This document shows positions 48,435-58,100 of a stretch of DNA of 64,000 nt, piece by piece (position 1 is the stretch's first letter; every line of letters begins with the position of its first letter). The stretch spans positions 1 to 64,000 of the forward strand of contig NZ_JBGAFX010000004.1 of NCBI RefSeq assembly GCF_044227025.1, in the 5' to 3' direction. Position numbers and translations under genes: made by a program. Below the pieces are notes generated by a model, which was given only the letters and a program-made list of their open reading frames with translations, searched no databases and had not been told where the DNA came from. Origin of the DNA: Dokdonella_A sp044227025 (GTDB taxonomy: Bacteria > Pseudomonadota > Gammaproteobacteria > Xanthomonadales > Rhodanobacteraceae).

Positions 48435-50393
48435 CTACTTCGCGCGACCGGGGTCGTCGTACTTGCCACCACGCGGCGGCTTCACGCGCCCGATCGCGAT
48501 CGGCTTGCGCAGGTTGACGAACACCTTGGCCGCGTCGTCCTTGCCGATGACGGCGACATCGAGCGTGCAGGCTTCGAGCAGGTTGCGATCCTTCACGCCC
48601 TGCTCCATGCAGACCGCGCGCGCGTGGCGGGCGAGCTGCGGGTCGAGGTCCTTGCTGTAGAACGGACGGTCCGGGATGCCACGTTCACCCGGCTCGCCAC
48701 AGGCCGACAACACCGACTCGCGCGGCGACACGCGCCAGCTGTCGCCGAAGCGATGGTAAAGGTCATTGAACGCGAACGGGCTGTTGAACATCGCACCGTC
48801 GCGCGCCTCGATCTGGTTGACCTTGCCCTTGCCGTTCGCGAGCAGGCCATGCACCTCGGTCGGCCAGCGGCCGAGCCCGACGGTCGCGTCGATATGCGAG
48901 TCGCTGACGACCGCGCGCAACGAATTGCCCTTCTGGTCGATGATCACGTAGACGTTGCCGACGCGCTGGATGTCGACGCCGCTCGGCAGCGACAGCACCT
49001 GGTTGTCACCGATCTCCCGCGCGTCGCCATCGACGGCGATGCGCGCCGGCGCGGTGCATACCGCGACGCGCGTGTCGCCCATGCGCGTCGCGACCGCCTT
49101 GTTGACGGTCGCATTCGGCCACGTCGGCGCACCGGACACCTGGCGTGCCTGCACGACGAAGTCCTTGCCGGTTTCGGCGAGCACGAAGTCGCCGGAGGCC
49201 TGGAAGTCGTACAGCAGTCCGCCGAAGGTATTGAGGTGCGTGTCGCCGACGCCGTCCGCGGTCACGCAGGCCGCGGGTGTTCCCGGGATGTTGCTCTGCG
49301 TGAATTCGATCGCGGGCGCTGCCTGCGTCGGGATCGGATTCATGCCGACCAGCGTGAGGTTGTTGGTCTCGCCGGTGAAACTCTCCGCCTGGCACGCGGG
49401 CGCGTTGCGCGTGCCGTTGTGCACCGTCGTCTTGACGACCATGCTCGAGTTCGCGCCAAAGCCGGCCTGCCCGCCGCCGGAGGAATTGCCGCCGTCGCCG
49501 AACACGTTGAACTCGGCGTCGGTCCAGCCGGCCGCGGCTGCGACCGCATTGATGCCGACGCGCGTGACCGCGTTGGCACCGGCGGTCACGGTGACCTGGT
49601 CGCTGCTGCTCGTCACTGCGGCGCCCATCGACAACGTGCCGAAGTCGCTGACCGCAACGCCCGCGGGCAGCGACGCGGTCGTGGTGCTGCGGAAGCAGTA
49701 GATGTCGGTGTCGCCGCTGAAACTGAACTGCTGCCAGCCGCCGGCGGGACAGGTCGTGTTGAAGCGGATCAGCCAGTACTGGATGAACGCGCGGTGCGAG
49801 ACGTTGTTGTTCTCGTACACGAACTGCTCCCAGCCCTTGCAGTCCGGATTCGGGCTGCCGGCGCAGGCCGAACTCGCGAACTGGTTGGTGTTGATCTGCA
49901 GCGTGTAGGTATTGGCGATGTTCCCTCCACTGTTGCCGATCGGGCCGCTCTCGGTGAGCCCGCCACTGATGCTCGGGAACGTGCCTTCGACCGCGCTGAT
50001 CGTTCCGGTTGGATTCGCCGCGAAATCGTTGCTGCCGCCACCGCCGACCACGAAATGCTTGGCGATGCCGCGCGCGGGCGGCATCGGGTACGTCGGCGCT
50101 TCACCGCAGGCGATCGGACGCCACTCCACGCGCGGGAACGAGGATTCGTAGCAACCTTCGGCAGGACGCTCGAGCTGCAGCAACGACTTGCGCCAGGCGA
50201 CCTGCGTCTTCGCGATCTGCGGTCGCTTGACCACGCCGCGGGTCGCGCTCGCGGCCTGCGGCTGCGTGGGCGGTGGCGTGGGTGGCGCGGCGATCGCGTT
50301 CGATGCGAAGAACGCGACCAGGCCGCAGGCTCCGACCAGGACAAGCGGGAACGAAGACGTCGCGCGCGTGCGCGATGAACCGAGGGGACTCAT
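48435..50393 (-). CDS. Secreted protein with von Willebrand factor type D-like domain
   Basis: This 652-residue protein has a signal peptide (LVLVGACGLVAFFASNAIAA). Residues about 110-350 are beta-rich with GWEQFVYENNNVSHRAFIQY and WLIRFNTTCPAGGWQQFSFS. The later VWD-like part has GDTHLNTFGGLLYDFQASGD, FVLAETGKDFVVQARQ and NSPFAFNDLYHRFGDSWRVS. VWD domains mediate protein-protein contact; the bacterial ones are poorly studied. The N-terminal half is not recognised. It is divergent from the GGDEF-sensor gene. Confidence 0.8.
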   Translation of the reverse strand: MSPLGSSRTRATSSFPLVLVGACGLVAFFASNAIAAPPTPPPTQPQAASATRGVVKRPQIAKTQVAWRKSLLQLERPAEGCYESSFPRVEWRPIACGEAPTYPMPPARGIAKHFVVGGGGSNDFAANPTGTISAVEGTFPSISGGLTESGPIGNSGGNIANTYTLQINTNQFASSACAGSPNPDCKGWEQFVYENNNVSHRAFIQYWLIRFNTTCPAGGWQQFSFSGDTDIYCFRSTTTASLPAGVAVSDFGTLSMGAAVTSSSDQVTVTAGANAVTRVGINAVAAAAGWTDAEFNVFGDGGNSSGGGQAGFGANSSMVVKTTVHNGTRNAPACQAESFTGETNNLTLVGMNPIPTQAAPAIEFTQSNIPGTPAACVTADGVGDTHLNTFGGLLYDFQASGDFVLAETGKDFVVQARQVSGAPTWPNATVNKAVATRMGDTRVAVCTAPARIAVDGDAREIGDNQVLSLPSGVDIQRVGNVYVIIDQKGNSLRAVVSDSHIDATVGLGRWPTEVHGLLANGKGKVNQIEARDGAMFNSPFAFNDLYHRFGDSWRVSPRESVLSACGEPGERGIPDRPFYSKDLDPQLARHARAVCMEQGVKDRNLLEACTLDVAVIGKDDAAKVFVNLRKPIAIGRVKPPRGGKYDDPGRAK

Positions 50394-50759
50394 GACCTTC
50401 TCCTTGCGATGTCAGCTTCCAATGGCCCTGCACGGGCGGATTCGCCTCGCGGCGTTCACTGCAGGCAAGGAATCGCCGTCCGCCTGCGCGACGGTACGCA
50501 CGCACATCCAGTGGCGCGTGCGTACCCGAAGACTTCGCGCAAACGCGCAGGCGATTACACGGGCATCGCACGCATCCCGCAGCAACAGGACGTCGCGGCG
50601 TCCGCCGCTCCCGCAAGGGCCCGGCATCCTCCGCACCGCCGAGCAGGCGCCGAGAGGCAACGAGCGCGCGGGCCCTCCTGTGGGAGTGGCGGAAGCCGCG
50701 ATGCCCTCCTCTCGCCCGGGCACGCAAGTCCGGCACAATTCGTGCAGGACGCGCCGGTC
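50394..50759. other. Divergent intergenic region with REP-like sequence
   Basis: 50602-50704 contains GCGTCCGCCGCTCCCGCAAG and, oppositely, CTGTGGGAGTGGCGGAAGCC with GCGATGCC, an inverted REP-type pair. The segments beside the VWD gene and the sensor gene probably hold their promoters. No gene is supported; an open frame running in from the left of the sensor start has no ribosome binding site. Confidence 0.5.
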
Positions 50760-53700
50760 ATGCTGAAGATCTCCACCACCGTCGTGTCGTTGCTGTGCCT
50801 GATCGGCTCGTCGTTCGCGGCGGAACCTGCGCCACCTGCGGCGCCGCAAGCGCTCGACCTGTTCGATCTCGGTGCCCCGTCCTTCACGAATTTCTCGCCG
50901 CGAGACGGCGTGCCCGAGACGGTCACGGTTGCCACCGCAACCGATCGCGAGGGTTTCGTCTGGCTCGCTTCGCCCGCGGGCGTGTTCCGCTACGACGGTC
51001 GCCGCTGGGAGCCGAGCGGCGACGCCTCGATGGCGCATCCGGCCGACAGCCTTGCGCTCGATGCGCAAGGCACGCTGTGGGCCGCGTTCCGCGACGATGG
51101 CCTGGCGCACTACGACGGCACGCGCTGGCACGTCGAGGACCGGCGCAGCGGCCTGCCCTCGCAGCAGATCCGCCGCTTTGCGCAGATGCGCGAAGCCGAT
51201 GGCTCCGCCACGTTGTGGGCAGTCACCTGGGACCAGGGCGTGATGCTGCGCCGTGACGGTCGCTGGATGCTCGATCCTGACAACGCGCAGCTGCCGCAGG
51301 GCGCGATCCTGTCGATGGCGCAGACTTTCAGCATCGGCCGATATGAACGCCAATGGGTCGGCAGCGGCAACGACGGACTGTGGTTTCGCGAGCGCCGTCC
51401 AGGCGTGCAGTCCGCCTGGCAACGGTTTCGCGCGCCCGGCTTCGACCCGGCGCAGGTCGAATACCTGCTCGCGACCGGACAAGGCGGGCACGAGGCCCTG
51501 TGGATTTCGGTGTTCGGTGCAGGTGTGTGGCGGCTCAGCGACGAGGGCCTGCGCCACTGGAGCAAGGAAGGCGGCGAACTGCCGACCAACGACGTCTACG
51601 ACATCGCGCGGACACCGCTGCCGAACGGCGACCACGCGATCTGGGTGTCGTCACGCTCCGGCCTCGTGCGCATCAACGGCGACCACGCGCAGGCGTTCGA
51701 CCGCCGCCACGGCCTGCCATCCGACGTCGTGCGCGGCCTCAGCGCATGGCGCAGCCCGAACGGCGACGAAGTGCTGTGGCTCGCGACCGAAGCGGGCGTC
51801 TCGCGCACGATCATCGGCGCCAACGGCTGGCTCACCGCCTCGTTGATGGGCGCGCACGCGACCGGCGTGTTCTCCGTGCTGGTGGAACCGGATGGCCACG
51901 GCCAGGAACGCCTGTGGGTCGGTGCGAGCGACGACGGCATCGGCTTGTACGAGCAGGGTCGCTGGCGCACCTTCACCGCGGCGAACGGAGCACTGCCGGT
52001 GCCGACCGTGCGGCTGATCAAGGCCGCGGCGGACGAGCACGGCGAGCGTACGTTGTGGGTCGGCCAGCGCGAGGGATACCTGCTGCGCGTACGCGAAGGC
52101 CCGGTGTTCGAGACGATCGACACGCCGTGGAACAAGAGTCCCGGCGAAAGCGTGACCGCACTGCTGACGCGCACGGTCGAAGGCCGCTACGAGCAATGGG
52201 TCGGCACGCGCCAATCCGGTGCGTATCGCCTGCGCGACGGCCAGTGGAGCGCGATCCGCGCGGGCGGCGCGGTCGAACCGTCGCGCATCGGCACGCTGGT
52301 CGAGCAGATCGACGCGCAGGGTCACTCGTGGATATGGGCGACCACCAACCAGGGCCTCGCGCGCTTCGATCGCGAAACCTGGACGCTGTTCGGCCGCGAT
52401 GCCGGATTGCCCGACCTCGAACTGATCGACGCGACGCTGATCGCCGATGCGCAAGGGCGGCCGATCCTGTGGATGGGCACGTCGAACAGCGGCATCGCGC
52501 GCGCCGACCTGTCCGATCCGCAACATCCGCGCGTGCTGCCGGCGGACCTGCCGCCGCCACCCGATCCGAACGCGTACAGCGCGCTGAGCGATTCGCAGGG
52601 GCGCATCTACGTCTGCACCAACAACGGCGTGCAACAACTGACGCCGATCGAGGGCGGCTACGCGTCGCGCGTGTTCACGCGCACGGACGGCATGATCCAC
52701 GACGAATGCAACACGAACGGGCAGTTCATCGACGCGCACGACCGCTACTGGACCGGCACCCTCGGCGGCCTGATCGTGTACGACCCGCAGCGCGCCGCGC
52801 GCGACGAATCGCCGAAGGCGCTCAAGCTGATCGGCGCGTACATCGACGACCACCGCGTCGACGGCGGCACCGTCCACGTGGACCCGTCGACGCACGAAGT
52901 GCGCATCGAATTCGCGCTGCTGTCGTGGCAGCGCGAAGGCGAATCGCGCTTCCGCACCCAGCTGCTCGGCTACGAAGCCAGACCCGGCGAGTGGACCGCG
53001 CAGAACACGCGCACGTTCAACGCGCTCCCACCGGGGCACTACGTGCTGCGCATCGAAGCACGCGACTATGCCGGCAATCTCAGCACGCCGATCCAGTTGC
53101 CGATCGAGATGGCGGCGCGCTGGTGGCAGCAGACGTGGGCGCGCGCGGCCGGCGCGATCGCGCTGCTGCTGCTCGGCTACGCGATCGTGCGCTGGCGCAC
53201 GCATGCGTTGCACATGCAGCGCCAGGCGCTCGAATCGCGCGTCGACCAGCGCACGCACGAACTCGCCGACGCCAATGCACGCCTGCTGGAACTGTCCTAC
53301 GTCGACGCACTCACCGGCCTCGCCAATCGCCGCCGCCTGCTCGAGACGCTCGAACACGGGCCGCATGCGGACGGTGGCGCGCGCGCCGCGCTGATCTACG
53401 TCGACGTCGACTATTTCAAGGACTACAACGACCGCTACGGCCACCCCGCCGGCGACGAAGCCCTGCGTCGCGTGGCCAGCGTGATGCGCGCGTGCGCGCC
53501 GCCCGGCGCGCTGCTTGCGCGCTACGGCGGCGAGGAATTCGCCTGCCTGCTGCCCGACGCCGACCTCGCCGCCGGCGTCGCGCTCGCCGAGCGCTTCCGG
53601 CGCGCGATCGCCGCTTTCGACGTCCCGATCCCGGGCTCGGACCTCACCCAACGCGTCACGATCAGCGCCGGCGTCGCCAGCGCACGGCTGTGCAGTTCCG

Positions 53701-53822
53701 CCGACGCGCATCGCCTGCTGCGCAACGCCGACCAGGCGCTGTACCAGGCCAAGCACGACGGCAGGGACCGCGTGCGCGCCGCAAGCGATTCCCCAGCCGA
53801 CCCGGCAACGTCGCCGTCGTAA
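50760..53822 (+). CDS. Two-component propeller sensor with diguanylate cyclase (GGDEF) domain
   Basis: The 1020-residue protein starts at 50760 with a signal peptide (ISTTVVSLLCLIGSSFAAE). Residues about 40-680 are repeats such as DREGFVWLASPAGVFRYDGR and NGDHAIWVSSRSGLVRIN, the periplasmic two-component-regulator propeller. A Y_Y_Y-like domain follows (about 690-785). A membrane segment (AAGAIALLLLGYAIVRW) near 795-815 leads to a helical linker and the GGDEF domain: LTGLANRRRLLETLEHG, DVDYFKDYNDRYGHPAGDEA and the catalytic GGEEF (923-927). It should make cyclic di-GMP. No RxxD inhibitory site is seen just before GGEEF. Confidence 0.93.
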   Translation: MLKISTTVVSLLCLIGSSFAAEPAPPAAPQALDLFDLGAPSFTNFSPRDGVPETVTVATATDREGFVWLASPAGVFRYDGRRWEPSGDASMAHPADSLALDAQGTLWAAFRDDGLAHYDGTRWHVEDRRSGLPSQQIRRFAQMREADGSATLWAVTWDQGVMLRRDGRWMLDPDNAQLPQGAILSMAQTFSIGRYERQWVGSGNDGLWFRERRPGVQSAWQRFRAPGFDPAQVEYLLATGQGGHEALWISVFGAGVWRLSDEGLRHWSKEGGELPTNDVYDIARTPLPNGDHAIWVSSRSGLVRINGDHAQAFDRRHGLPSDVVRGLSAWRSPNGDEVLWLATEAGVSRTIIGANGWLTASLMGAHATGVFSVLVEPDGHGQERLWVGASDDGIGLYEQGRWRTFTAANGALPVPTVRLIKAAADEHGERTLWVGQREGYLLRVREGPVFETIDTPWNKSPGESVTALLTRTVEGRYEQWVGTRQSGAYRLRDGQWSAIRAGGAVEPSRIGTLVEQIDAQGHSWIWATTNQGLARFDRETWTLFGRDAGLPDLELIDATLIADAQGRPILWMGTSNSGIARADLSDPQHPRVLPADLPPPPDPNAYSALSDSQGRIYVCTNNGVQQLTPIEGGYASRVFTRTDGMIHDECNTNGQFIDAHDRYWTGTLGGLIVYDPQRAARDESPKALKLIGAYIDDHRVDGGTVHVDPSTHEVRIEFALLSWQREGESRFRTQLLGYEARPGEWTAQNTRTFNALPPGHYVLRIEARDYAGNLSTPIQLPIEMAARWWQQTWARAAGAIALLLLGYAIVRWRTHALHMQRQALESRVDQRTHELADANARLLELSYVDALTGLANRRRLLETLEHGPHADGGARAALIYVDVDYFKDYNDRYGHPAGDEALRRVASVMRACAPPGALLARYGGEEFACLLPDADLAAGVALAERFRRAIAAFDVPIPGSDLTQRVTISAGVASARLCSSADAHRLLRNADQALYQAKHDGRDRVRAASDSPADPATSPS

Positions 53823-54095
53823 GGGTGGGCCCCGGCCCACCGGCTCTTTGATCCGCGACGCGCGAAATGGTGGGCTTGAGCCCACCCTACAAACTGCAAA
53901 GCATCGCGGCTGAAGCCGCTCCTACAGGAAGCAAAGGCGGCGCTCCCCCTGCTTTGTAGGAGCGACTTCAGTCGCAATGCTCCCGCGCGCCTGTGGGAGC
54001 GACTTCGGTCCGCGCTGCAGGATTTGTTCGCCCGCTCCTTCCACGGTGTTCCTCATGGCAGGCACCGACCCTGTCCCGGTGTATCCGGACGACCG
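53823..54095. repeat. REP-type palindrome cluster
   Basis: Several dispersed palindromes lie head-to-tail: GGTGGGCTTGAGCCCACC (53870-53887), GCATCGCGGCTGAAGCCGCT (53903-53922), GTAGGAGCGACTTCAGTCGC (53956-53975), and GTGGGAGCGACTTCGGTC (53993-54010). These are common extragenic palindromes of Lysobacterales. They lie between the sensor gene and the beta-helix gene, whose leader takes the last 80 bases. Confidence 0.75.
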
Positions 54096-55169
54096 ATGAC
54101 CCGCTTCCGCCGCCTGCTCTGCCTGCTGCTGTCGTGCACCGCCGTGCCCGCATCGGCTACCGTCACGTACTGCGTCGCCACGCCGACGCAACTGCAGGCG
54201 GCGCTCGATGCAGCCGAGTCCAACGGTGAAGCGGACTTCATCAAGGTGCGGGCCGGCGTGTATGCGCTGAGCGACGCCCTCCATTATTCGAGCCAGGGCG
54301 CCGGCGCGGACCAGTTGCCGGTCATCATCAGCGGTGGCTACAACAGCACCTGCTCGATGCGCACCGGCATGACGCTGCTCGATGCGCAGAATGCGCAACG
54401 CGTGATGATGCTCGACCTCGGCGGAGCGGACCTCGTCGTGATCGACCACCTCACCCTCATGCGCGGCGCCGCGGGCGTGTTCGTCGGCGGCGGCGCCAAC
54501 CTCACCATCGTGATGTACGACCAGGGCGGCGGCGCCGACGTGCGCGTCGAAGCCTCGCGCTTCCTGCTCGGGCACGGCGAAACGTCCGCGGGCGGACTCT
54601 CCGTGTCCGGCTGGGGCACCTTCACGCTGCGCAACAGCCTGTTCAACGGCAACGTGAGCGACGGCACCGTCGCATTCGCGCTCAACATCACGGGCGATGC
54701 CTACGTGGTCAACAACACGATCACGAACAATACCTACGTCGGCAGCAACACCGGGTTCATCGTGTATTCCAACGCCGGCACCGCCGCTTCGCACGTCGAG
54801 TTCAGCAACAACATCATCTGGGGCAACGATGGCGCCGGTTTCGACCTCTACATGCTGCAAGGCGAACGCCATCGCCTGTACCACAACGACATCGGCACGC
54901 ACACCTCGCTCCCGGGCGCCAACGCCTCCGGCAACCTGTCGGTCGATCCACTGTTCGGCAACTGCGGCGCGCTCTGCGTCGACGTGCCGCTTGCCGCCGA
55001 CTCGCCACTGGCCAACATGGGCGACAACGGCGCGGACCCGGGCGTCGGCAGCACCGACCTGCTCGACGCGCCGCGCGTCGGCGGCGGCGTGGTCGACATC
55101 GGCGCGTACGAACTCGATCGGCTGTTCGACGACGATTTTGAACCGCCGGGATCCTTACTCGATGGCTGA
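54096..55169 (+). CDS. Secreted right-handed parallel beta-helix protein (choice-of-anchor Q-like)
   Basis: The ATG at 54096 begins a signal peptide (RLLCLLLSCTAVPASATVTY). The body is a repeated, Asn/Thr/Val-rich beta-helix: LTIVMYDQGGGADVRVEASR, NSLFNGNVSDGTVAF, VNNTITNNTYVGSNTG and VEFSNNIIWGNDG. The C-terminal part NLSVDPLFGNCG, ADSPLANMGDNGADPG and VVDIGAYE is the choice-of-anchor Q pattern. It ends LDRLFDDDFEPPGSLLDG, which resembles the C-terminal tail of other secreted proteins here but has nine extra residues. Function is unknown; polysaccharide binding or surface attachment is possible. Confidence 0.85.
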   Translation: MTRFRRLLCLLLSCTAVPASATVTYCVATPTQLQAALDAAESNGEADFIKVRAGVYALSDALHYSSQGAGADQLPVIISGGYNSTCSMRTGMTLLDAQNAQRVMMLDLGGADLVVIDHLTLMRGAAGVFVGGGANLTIVMYDQGGGADVRVEASRFLLGHGETSAGGLSVSGWGTFTLRNSLFNGNVSDGTVAFALNITGDAYVVNNTITNNTYVGSNTGFIVYSNAGTAASHVEFSNNIIWGNDGAGFDLYMLQGERHRLYHNDIGTHTSLPGANASGNLSVDPLFGNCGALCVDVPLAADSPLANMGDNGADPGVGSTDLLDAPRVGGGVVDIGAYELDRLFDDDFEPPGSLLDG

Positions 55170-55261
55170 CGACGACATCGACGCCAGCAGGTAGCGCACC
55201 AAGGTCATCGGCGCGTGCCGGCATCGCCGCACGCGTCTTGACGCGTGCTCGCCCTGCCGCA

Positions 55262-55417
55262 TCACGCCGCCGCGATCGCTTCCACCTCGAGCTTCCACGC
55301 CGACTCCAGCAACCGGCAGCACACCACCGTCGACGCGACGCGATGCGCGCCGAGCTGCTTCTCGCGCATGCGCGCGTTCGCCTCGTCGCCACCCGGATCG
55401 GCGAGATACGTGCGGCA
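55262..55417 (-). pseudogene. C-terminal fragment of a RidA-like protein
   Basis: The minus-strand frame ending at 55262 encodes TYLADPGGDEANARMREKQL, then GAHRVASTVVCCRLLESAWK and LEVEAIAAA. The pattern TYL-D, then AST-V-C, ending EVEAIA, is that of RidA/YjgF proteins. Upstream of it in the same frame the Cys-rich sequence does not look like RidA and there is no start, so only the C-terminal third is left. It is probably a decayed gene. It is bracketed by the beta-helix and serine hydrolase genes. Confidence 0.55.
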
Positions 55418-55584
55418 GCGACACGGGCTCGCCCTGCACTGTCCACCGCACCCTATCAGGAGCGTGCCCACGCCGAAAACATCGGCACCCGCTGAATCCA
55501 GCCGGCCCCATCGGCGCATCCATGCCTGCGACGACCGCTGCGACCGCGGTCCCGCAAGGCTTCCGACCCCACTGGAGTGCACCG

Positions 55585-57096
55585 ATGACCCGTCCCACCC
55601 CGATTGCGATGCCGCGTATCCGCGCAGGCCTCGTCCGCCCGATGCTCGCGATCGCAACCCTGCTGTTCTCTTCCGCTGCGCTCGCTGCGCCCGCGACCCT
55701 CTCCGACGCCACGCCCGTCGGCAAGCTCGGCGGCGAGCTCATCCGTCGCGTCAACACCGGCAATCCGGAGCAGGTGCGTACCTGGGCGTTGACGGTGTTG
55801 TCGTCCGCGATCCCGGCGAGCGACAAGGCGGATTTCCTCAAGGATCTCGTATCAGCCGCGCGCGACAGCGGTGGCGTCGACGTGATCGACGTGCGCAGCG
55901 ACCCGCACATGCCCGGCATGCTCCAGGTCGCCATTCAGGCGCATCGCGGCGGCCGCCGCGCGGTGCTCGTGCTCGCGGCGGATCCCGCGCATGCCGATCA
56001 GCTCGCGCAGGCAGGCATGTTTCCGCTGGACGATCCGACGCTGTATGCCGCATGGCCGAAGGCGGCGGTATCGCATGAGGCGCTCAAGCAACTCGTCGAC
56101 ACGACGCTCGACCAGATGGTGCGCACGTCGGATTTCTCCGGCTGCGTAACGGTCGTGGATCGCAACGAGACCGTGGTCGACACCTGCCGCGGCCTTGCCG
56201 AACGCCGCTTCGGCGTCGCGGTCGACCACCAGACGCGCTTCCACGTCGGCTCCATCGGCAAGATGTTCACCGCGGTGGCGATCGCCCAGCTCGTCGAGGC
56301 CGGCAAGTTGTCGTGGAATGCGACGCTCGACGCGCTCGTGCCCGAATACCCCGACCACGCGGCGGCGAAGAACATCACCGTGTGGCAACTGCTGCACCAC
56401 ACGGCCGGCCTCGGCGATTTCTTCGTGCCGGAGTTCTTCGAGCACCAGGAGACGTTCGTCAATCCGGCCGACTACCTCGACCTCATCGCGCGCCAGCCCA
56501 AGGCCGGTGAGCCGGGCAAGGATTCGATCTACAGCAACGCGGGCTACGTCCTGCTCGGCCGCATCATCGAGAACGTCTCGCACGAAGGCTACTTCGACTA
56601 CATCCAGCGCCACGTGTTCGCACCCGCCGGCATGACCGCGAGCGGCTACGACCGCATCGAGGACATCACGCCGAAGCTCGCGGTCGGCTACTTCCATGAC
56701 GGCGTATTCGCCACCGAATGGAAGGCCGACTGGCTGAAGACCGGCTTCAAGGGCAGCCCCGCCGGCGGCGGATACGCCAACAACACCGACCTCCTGCATT
56801 TCGCCGGCGCATTGCGCGACGGCAAGCTGGTCAAGCCTGCAACGCTCGCGAAGATGTTCGACGATGCGGTGCCGGCCGGCCCCGGCAACTACGCCGCGGG
56901 CTTCGGCGATCGCCTTTCGCACGAGCGCCACATCCGCGGCCACGCGGGCGGCATCCAGGGCACCGATGCGAACCTGCAGATGGTCTGGGAAACCGGCGCA
57001 ACGGTCGCGGTGACCAGCAACGAAGGCCCCGGCCGGTCATGGATGCTCGCCGAGCACATCGCCGACCTGCTCGCCGCGGACGGCGCGAAACCCTGA
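55585..57096 (+). CDS. Serine hydrolase, beta-lactamase/class C family
   Basis: The 503-residue exported protein has a signal peptide (PMLAIATLLFSSAALAAP). A 170-residue N-terminal extension precedes the beta-lactamase-like fold. SIGK at about 223-226 carries the nucleophile Ser and Lys; YSNAG (about 316) is the Tyr-x-Asn motif; GHAGG (about 453) is the third motif. Such proteins are peptidases, esterases or D-aminopeptidases; a true beta-lactamase role is not implied. The start is the ATG at 55585. Confidence 0.88.
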   Translation: MTRPTPIAMPRIRAGLVRPMLAIATLLFSSAALAAPATLSDATPVGKLGGELIRRVNTGNPEQVRTWALTVLSSAIPASDKADFLKDLVSAARDSGGVDVIDVRSDPHMPGMLQVAIQAHRGGRRAVLVLAADPAHADQLAQAGMFPLDDPTLYAAWPKAAVSHEALKQLVDTTLDQMVRTSDFSGCVTVVDRNETVVDTCRGLAERRFGVAVDHQTRFHVGSIGKMFTAVAIAQLVEAGKLSWNATLDALVPEYPDHAAAKNITVWQLLHHTAGLGDFFVPEFFEHQETFVNPADYLDLIARQPKAGEPGKDSIYSNAGYVLLGRIIENVSHEGYFDYIQRHVFAPAGMTASGYDRIEDITPKLAVGYFHDGVFATEWKADWLKTGFKGSPAGGGYANNTDLLHFAGALRDGKLVKPATLAKMFDDAVPAGPGNYAAGFGDRLSHERHIRGHAGGIQGTDANLQMVWETGATVAVTSNEGPGRSWMLAEHIADLLAADGAKP

Positions 57097-57157
57097 TCCC
57101 TCGCACGGCTTACGATTCATCCCCAGCAGCACCCACACGCACACCCGGAGCACGTTC

Positions 57158-57532
57158 ATGGAAACCGCACTTCTCGTCATCCCGCTCGTCGTGATGTCGG
57201 CCCCGATCCTCGTCGCGCTGATCCTCATGCACTACCGCACCCGCCGCACGCAGGCGCGCTATCAGATGCTGCTGCAACTGGCCGACAAGGGTGTCGCATT
57301 GCCGCCGCAGTTGCTGGTCGAACCGGAGCTCGCCTACAGCGAACGGCGCCGCGGCCTCGTGCTCGTCAGCGCCGGCCTCGGGCTCATGGTGACGCTGCTC
57401 GTGCTGCCGGGCCACGTCGACGACGGCCAGTCGATCGGCAGCCTGTGGGGCCTCGGCCTGCTGCCGCTGATGATCGGCCTCGGCTACCTCGCGAGCTGGT
57501 GGTTGAACCAGCGCGAGCAGCCACGTGCATGA
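57158..57532 (+). CDS. Small membrane protein (DUF6249-like)
   Basis: This 124-residue protein has an N-terminal membrane helix (VIPLVVMSAPILVALILMHY), a cytosolic amphipathic stretch (YQMLLQLADKGVALPPQLL), and two more hydrophobic segments (GLVLVSAGLGLMVTLLVL and GLGLLPLMIGLGYLASWW). The pattern with LADKGVALPPQLL is that of DUF6249 proteins, usually next to ECF sigma factors. It overlaps the sigma factor gene by 8 bases. Confidence 0.75.
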   Translation: METALLVIPLVVMSAPILVALILMHYRTRRTQARYQMLLQLADKGVALPPQLLVEPELAYSERRRGLVLVSAGLGLMVTLLVLPGHVDDGQSIGSLWGLGLLPLMIGLGYLASWWLNQREQPRA

Positions 57533-58100
57533 CGGAGCCGCCGAGGCGCGCGTCGACCAGGCACTGGTCGCGCGCGCCCTGCTGACCGGCGACCACCAGC
57601 CGTTCGAACAGCTGGTGCGTCGCCACCAGGGGCTCGTGCGCGCGCAGCTGCGTCGCCTGCTGCACGGCGACGCGGCGACGGCCGACGACCTCGCCCAGGA
57701 AACCTTCGTGCTCGCATGGCGCAAGCTCGACCAGTTCCGCGGCGAGGCGCGTTTTTCGACCTGGCTCTACCGCATCGCCTACGCCTGCTTCCTGCAGGCG
57801 CGCCGCAAGCGGTCGTGGTCGCTCGACGAGGACGGCGACGAGGCGGCGGACCAGCTGCCCGCACCGTTGCCCGCGGTCGACCTGCAGATGGATGTCGAAC
57901 AGGCGATGCGTCGCCTGTCCGCGGCCGAACAGACGGTACTCCTGCATTGCGTGCAACTCGGCCTCAGCCACGACGAGACCGCGTATGTGCTGGCGATGCC
58001 GCTTGGTACCGTGAAGACACATGCGTTGCGCGGCAAGGCGAAACTGAAGACATGGCTGGCGCCGTGGCACACCGGCGCCGACGAGGAGGCAATCCGATGA
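57525..58100 (+). CDS. ECF-type RNA polymerase sigma factor
   Basis: The 191-residue protein starts with GTG at 57525. Region 2: FEQLVRRHQGLVRAQLRRLL, DDLAQETFVLAWRKLDQFR and FSTWLYRIAYACFLQARRK. Region 4: MRRLSAAEQTVLLHCVQLGL and SHDETAYVLAMPLGTVKTHA. It is translationally coupled to the membrane protein upstream and, by ATGA, to the next gene. The three probably form one regulatory unit. Confidence 0.93.
   Translation: MHDGAAEARVDQALVARALLTGDHQPFEQLVRRHQGLVRAQLRRLLHGDAATADDLAQETFVLAWRKLDQFRGEARFSTWLYRIAYACFLQARRKRSWSLDEDGDEAADQLPAPLPAVDLQMDVEQAMRRLSAAEQTVLLHCVQLGLSHDETAYVLAMPLGTVKTHALRGKAKLKTWLAPWHTGADEEAIR

Noticed and set aside
47825..48472. Several open frames on both strands with repeated peptides
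   Set aside because: They are by-products of the 55-bp repeat, whose period is not a multiple of three.
48435..50393. Plus-strand open frame over the VWD gene
   Set aside because: Arg/Ala/Asp-rich antisense frame; the minus strand has a signal peptide and VWD motifs.
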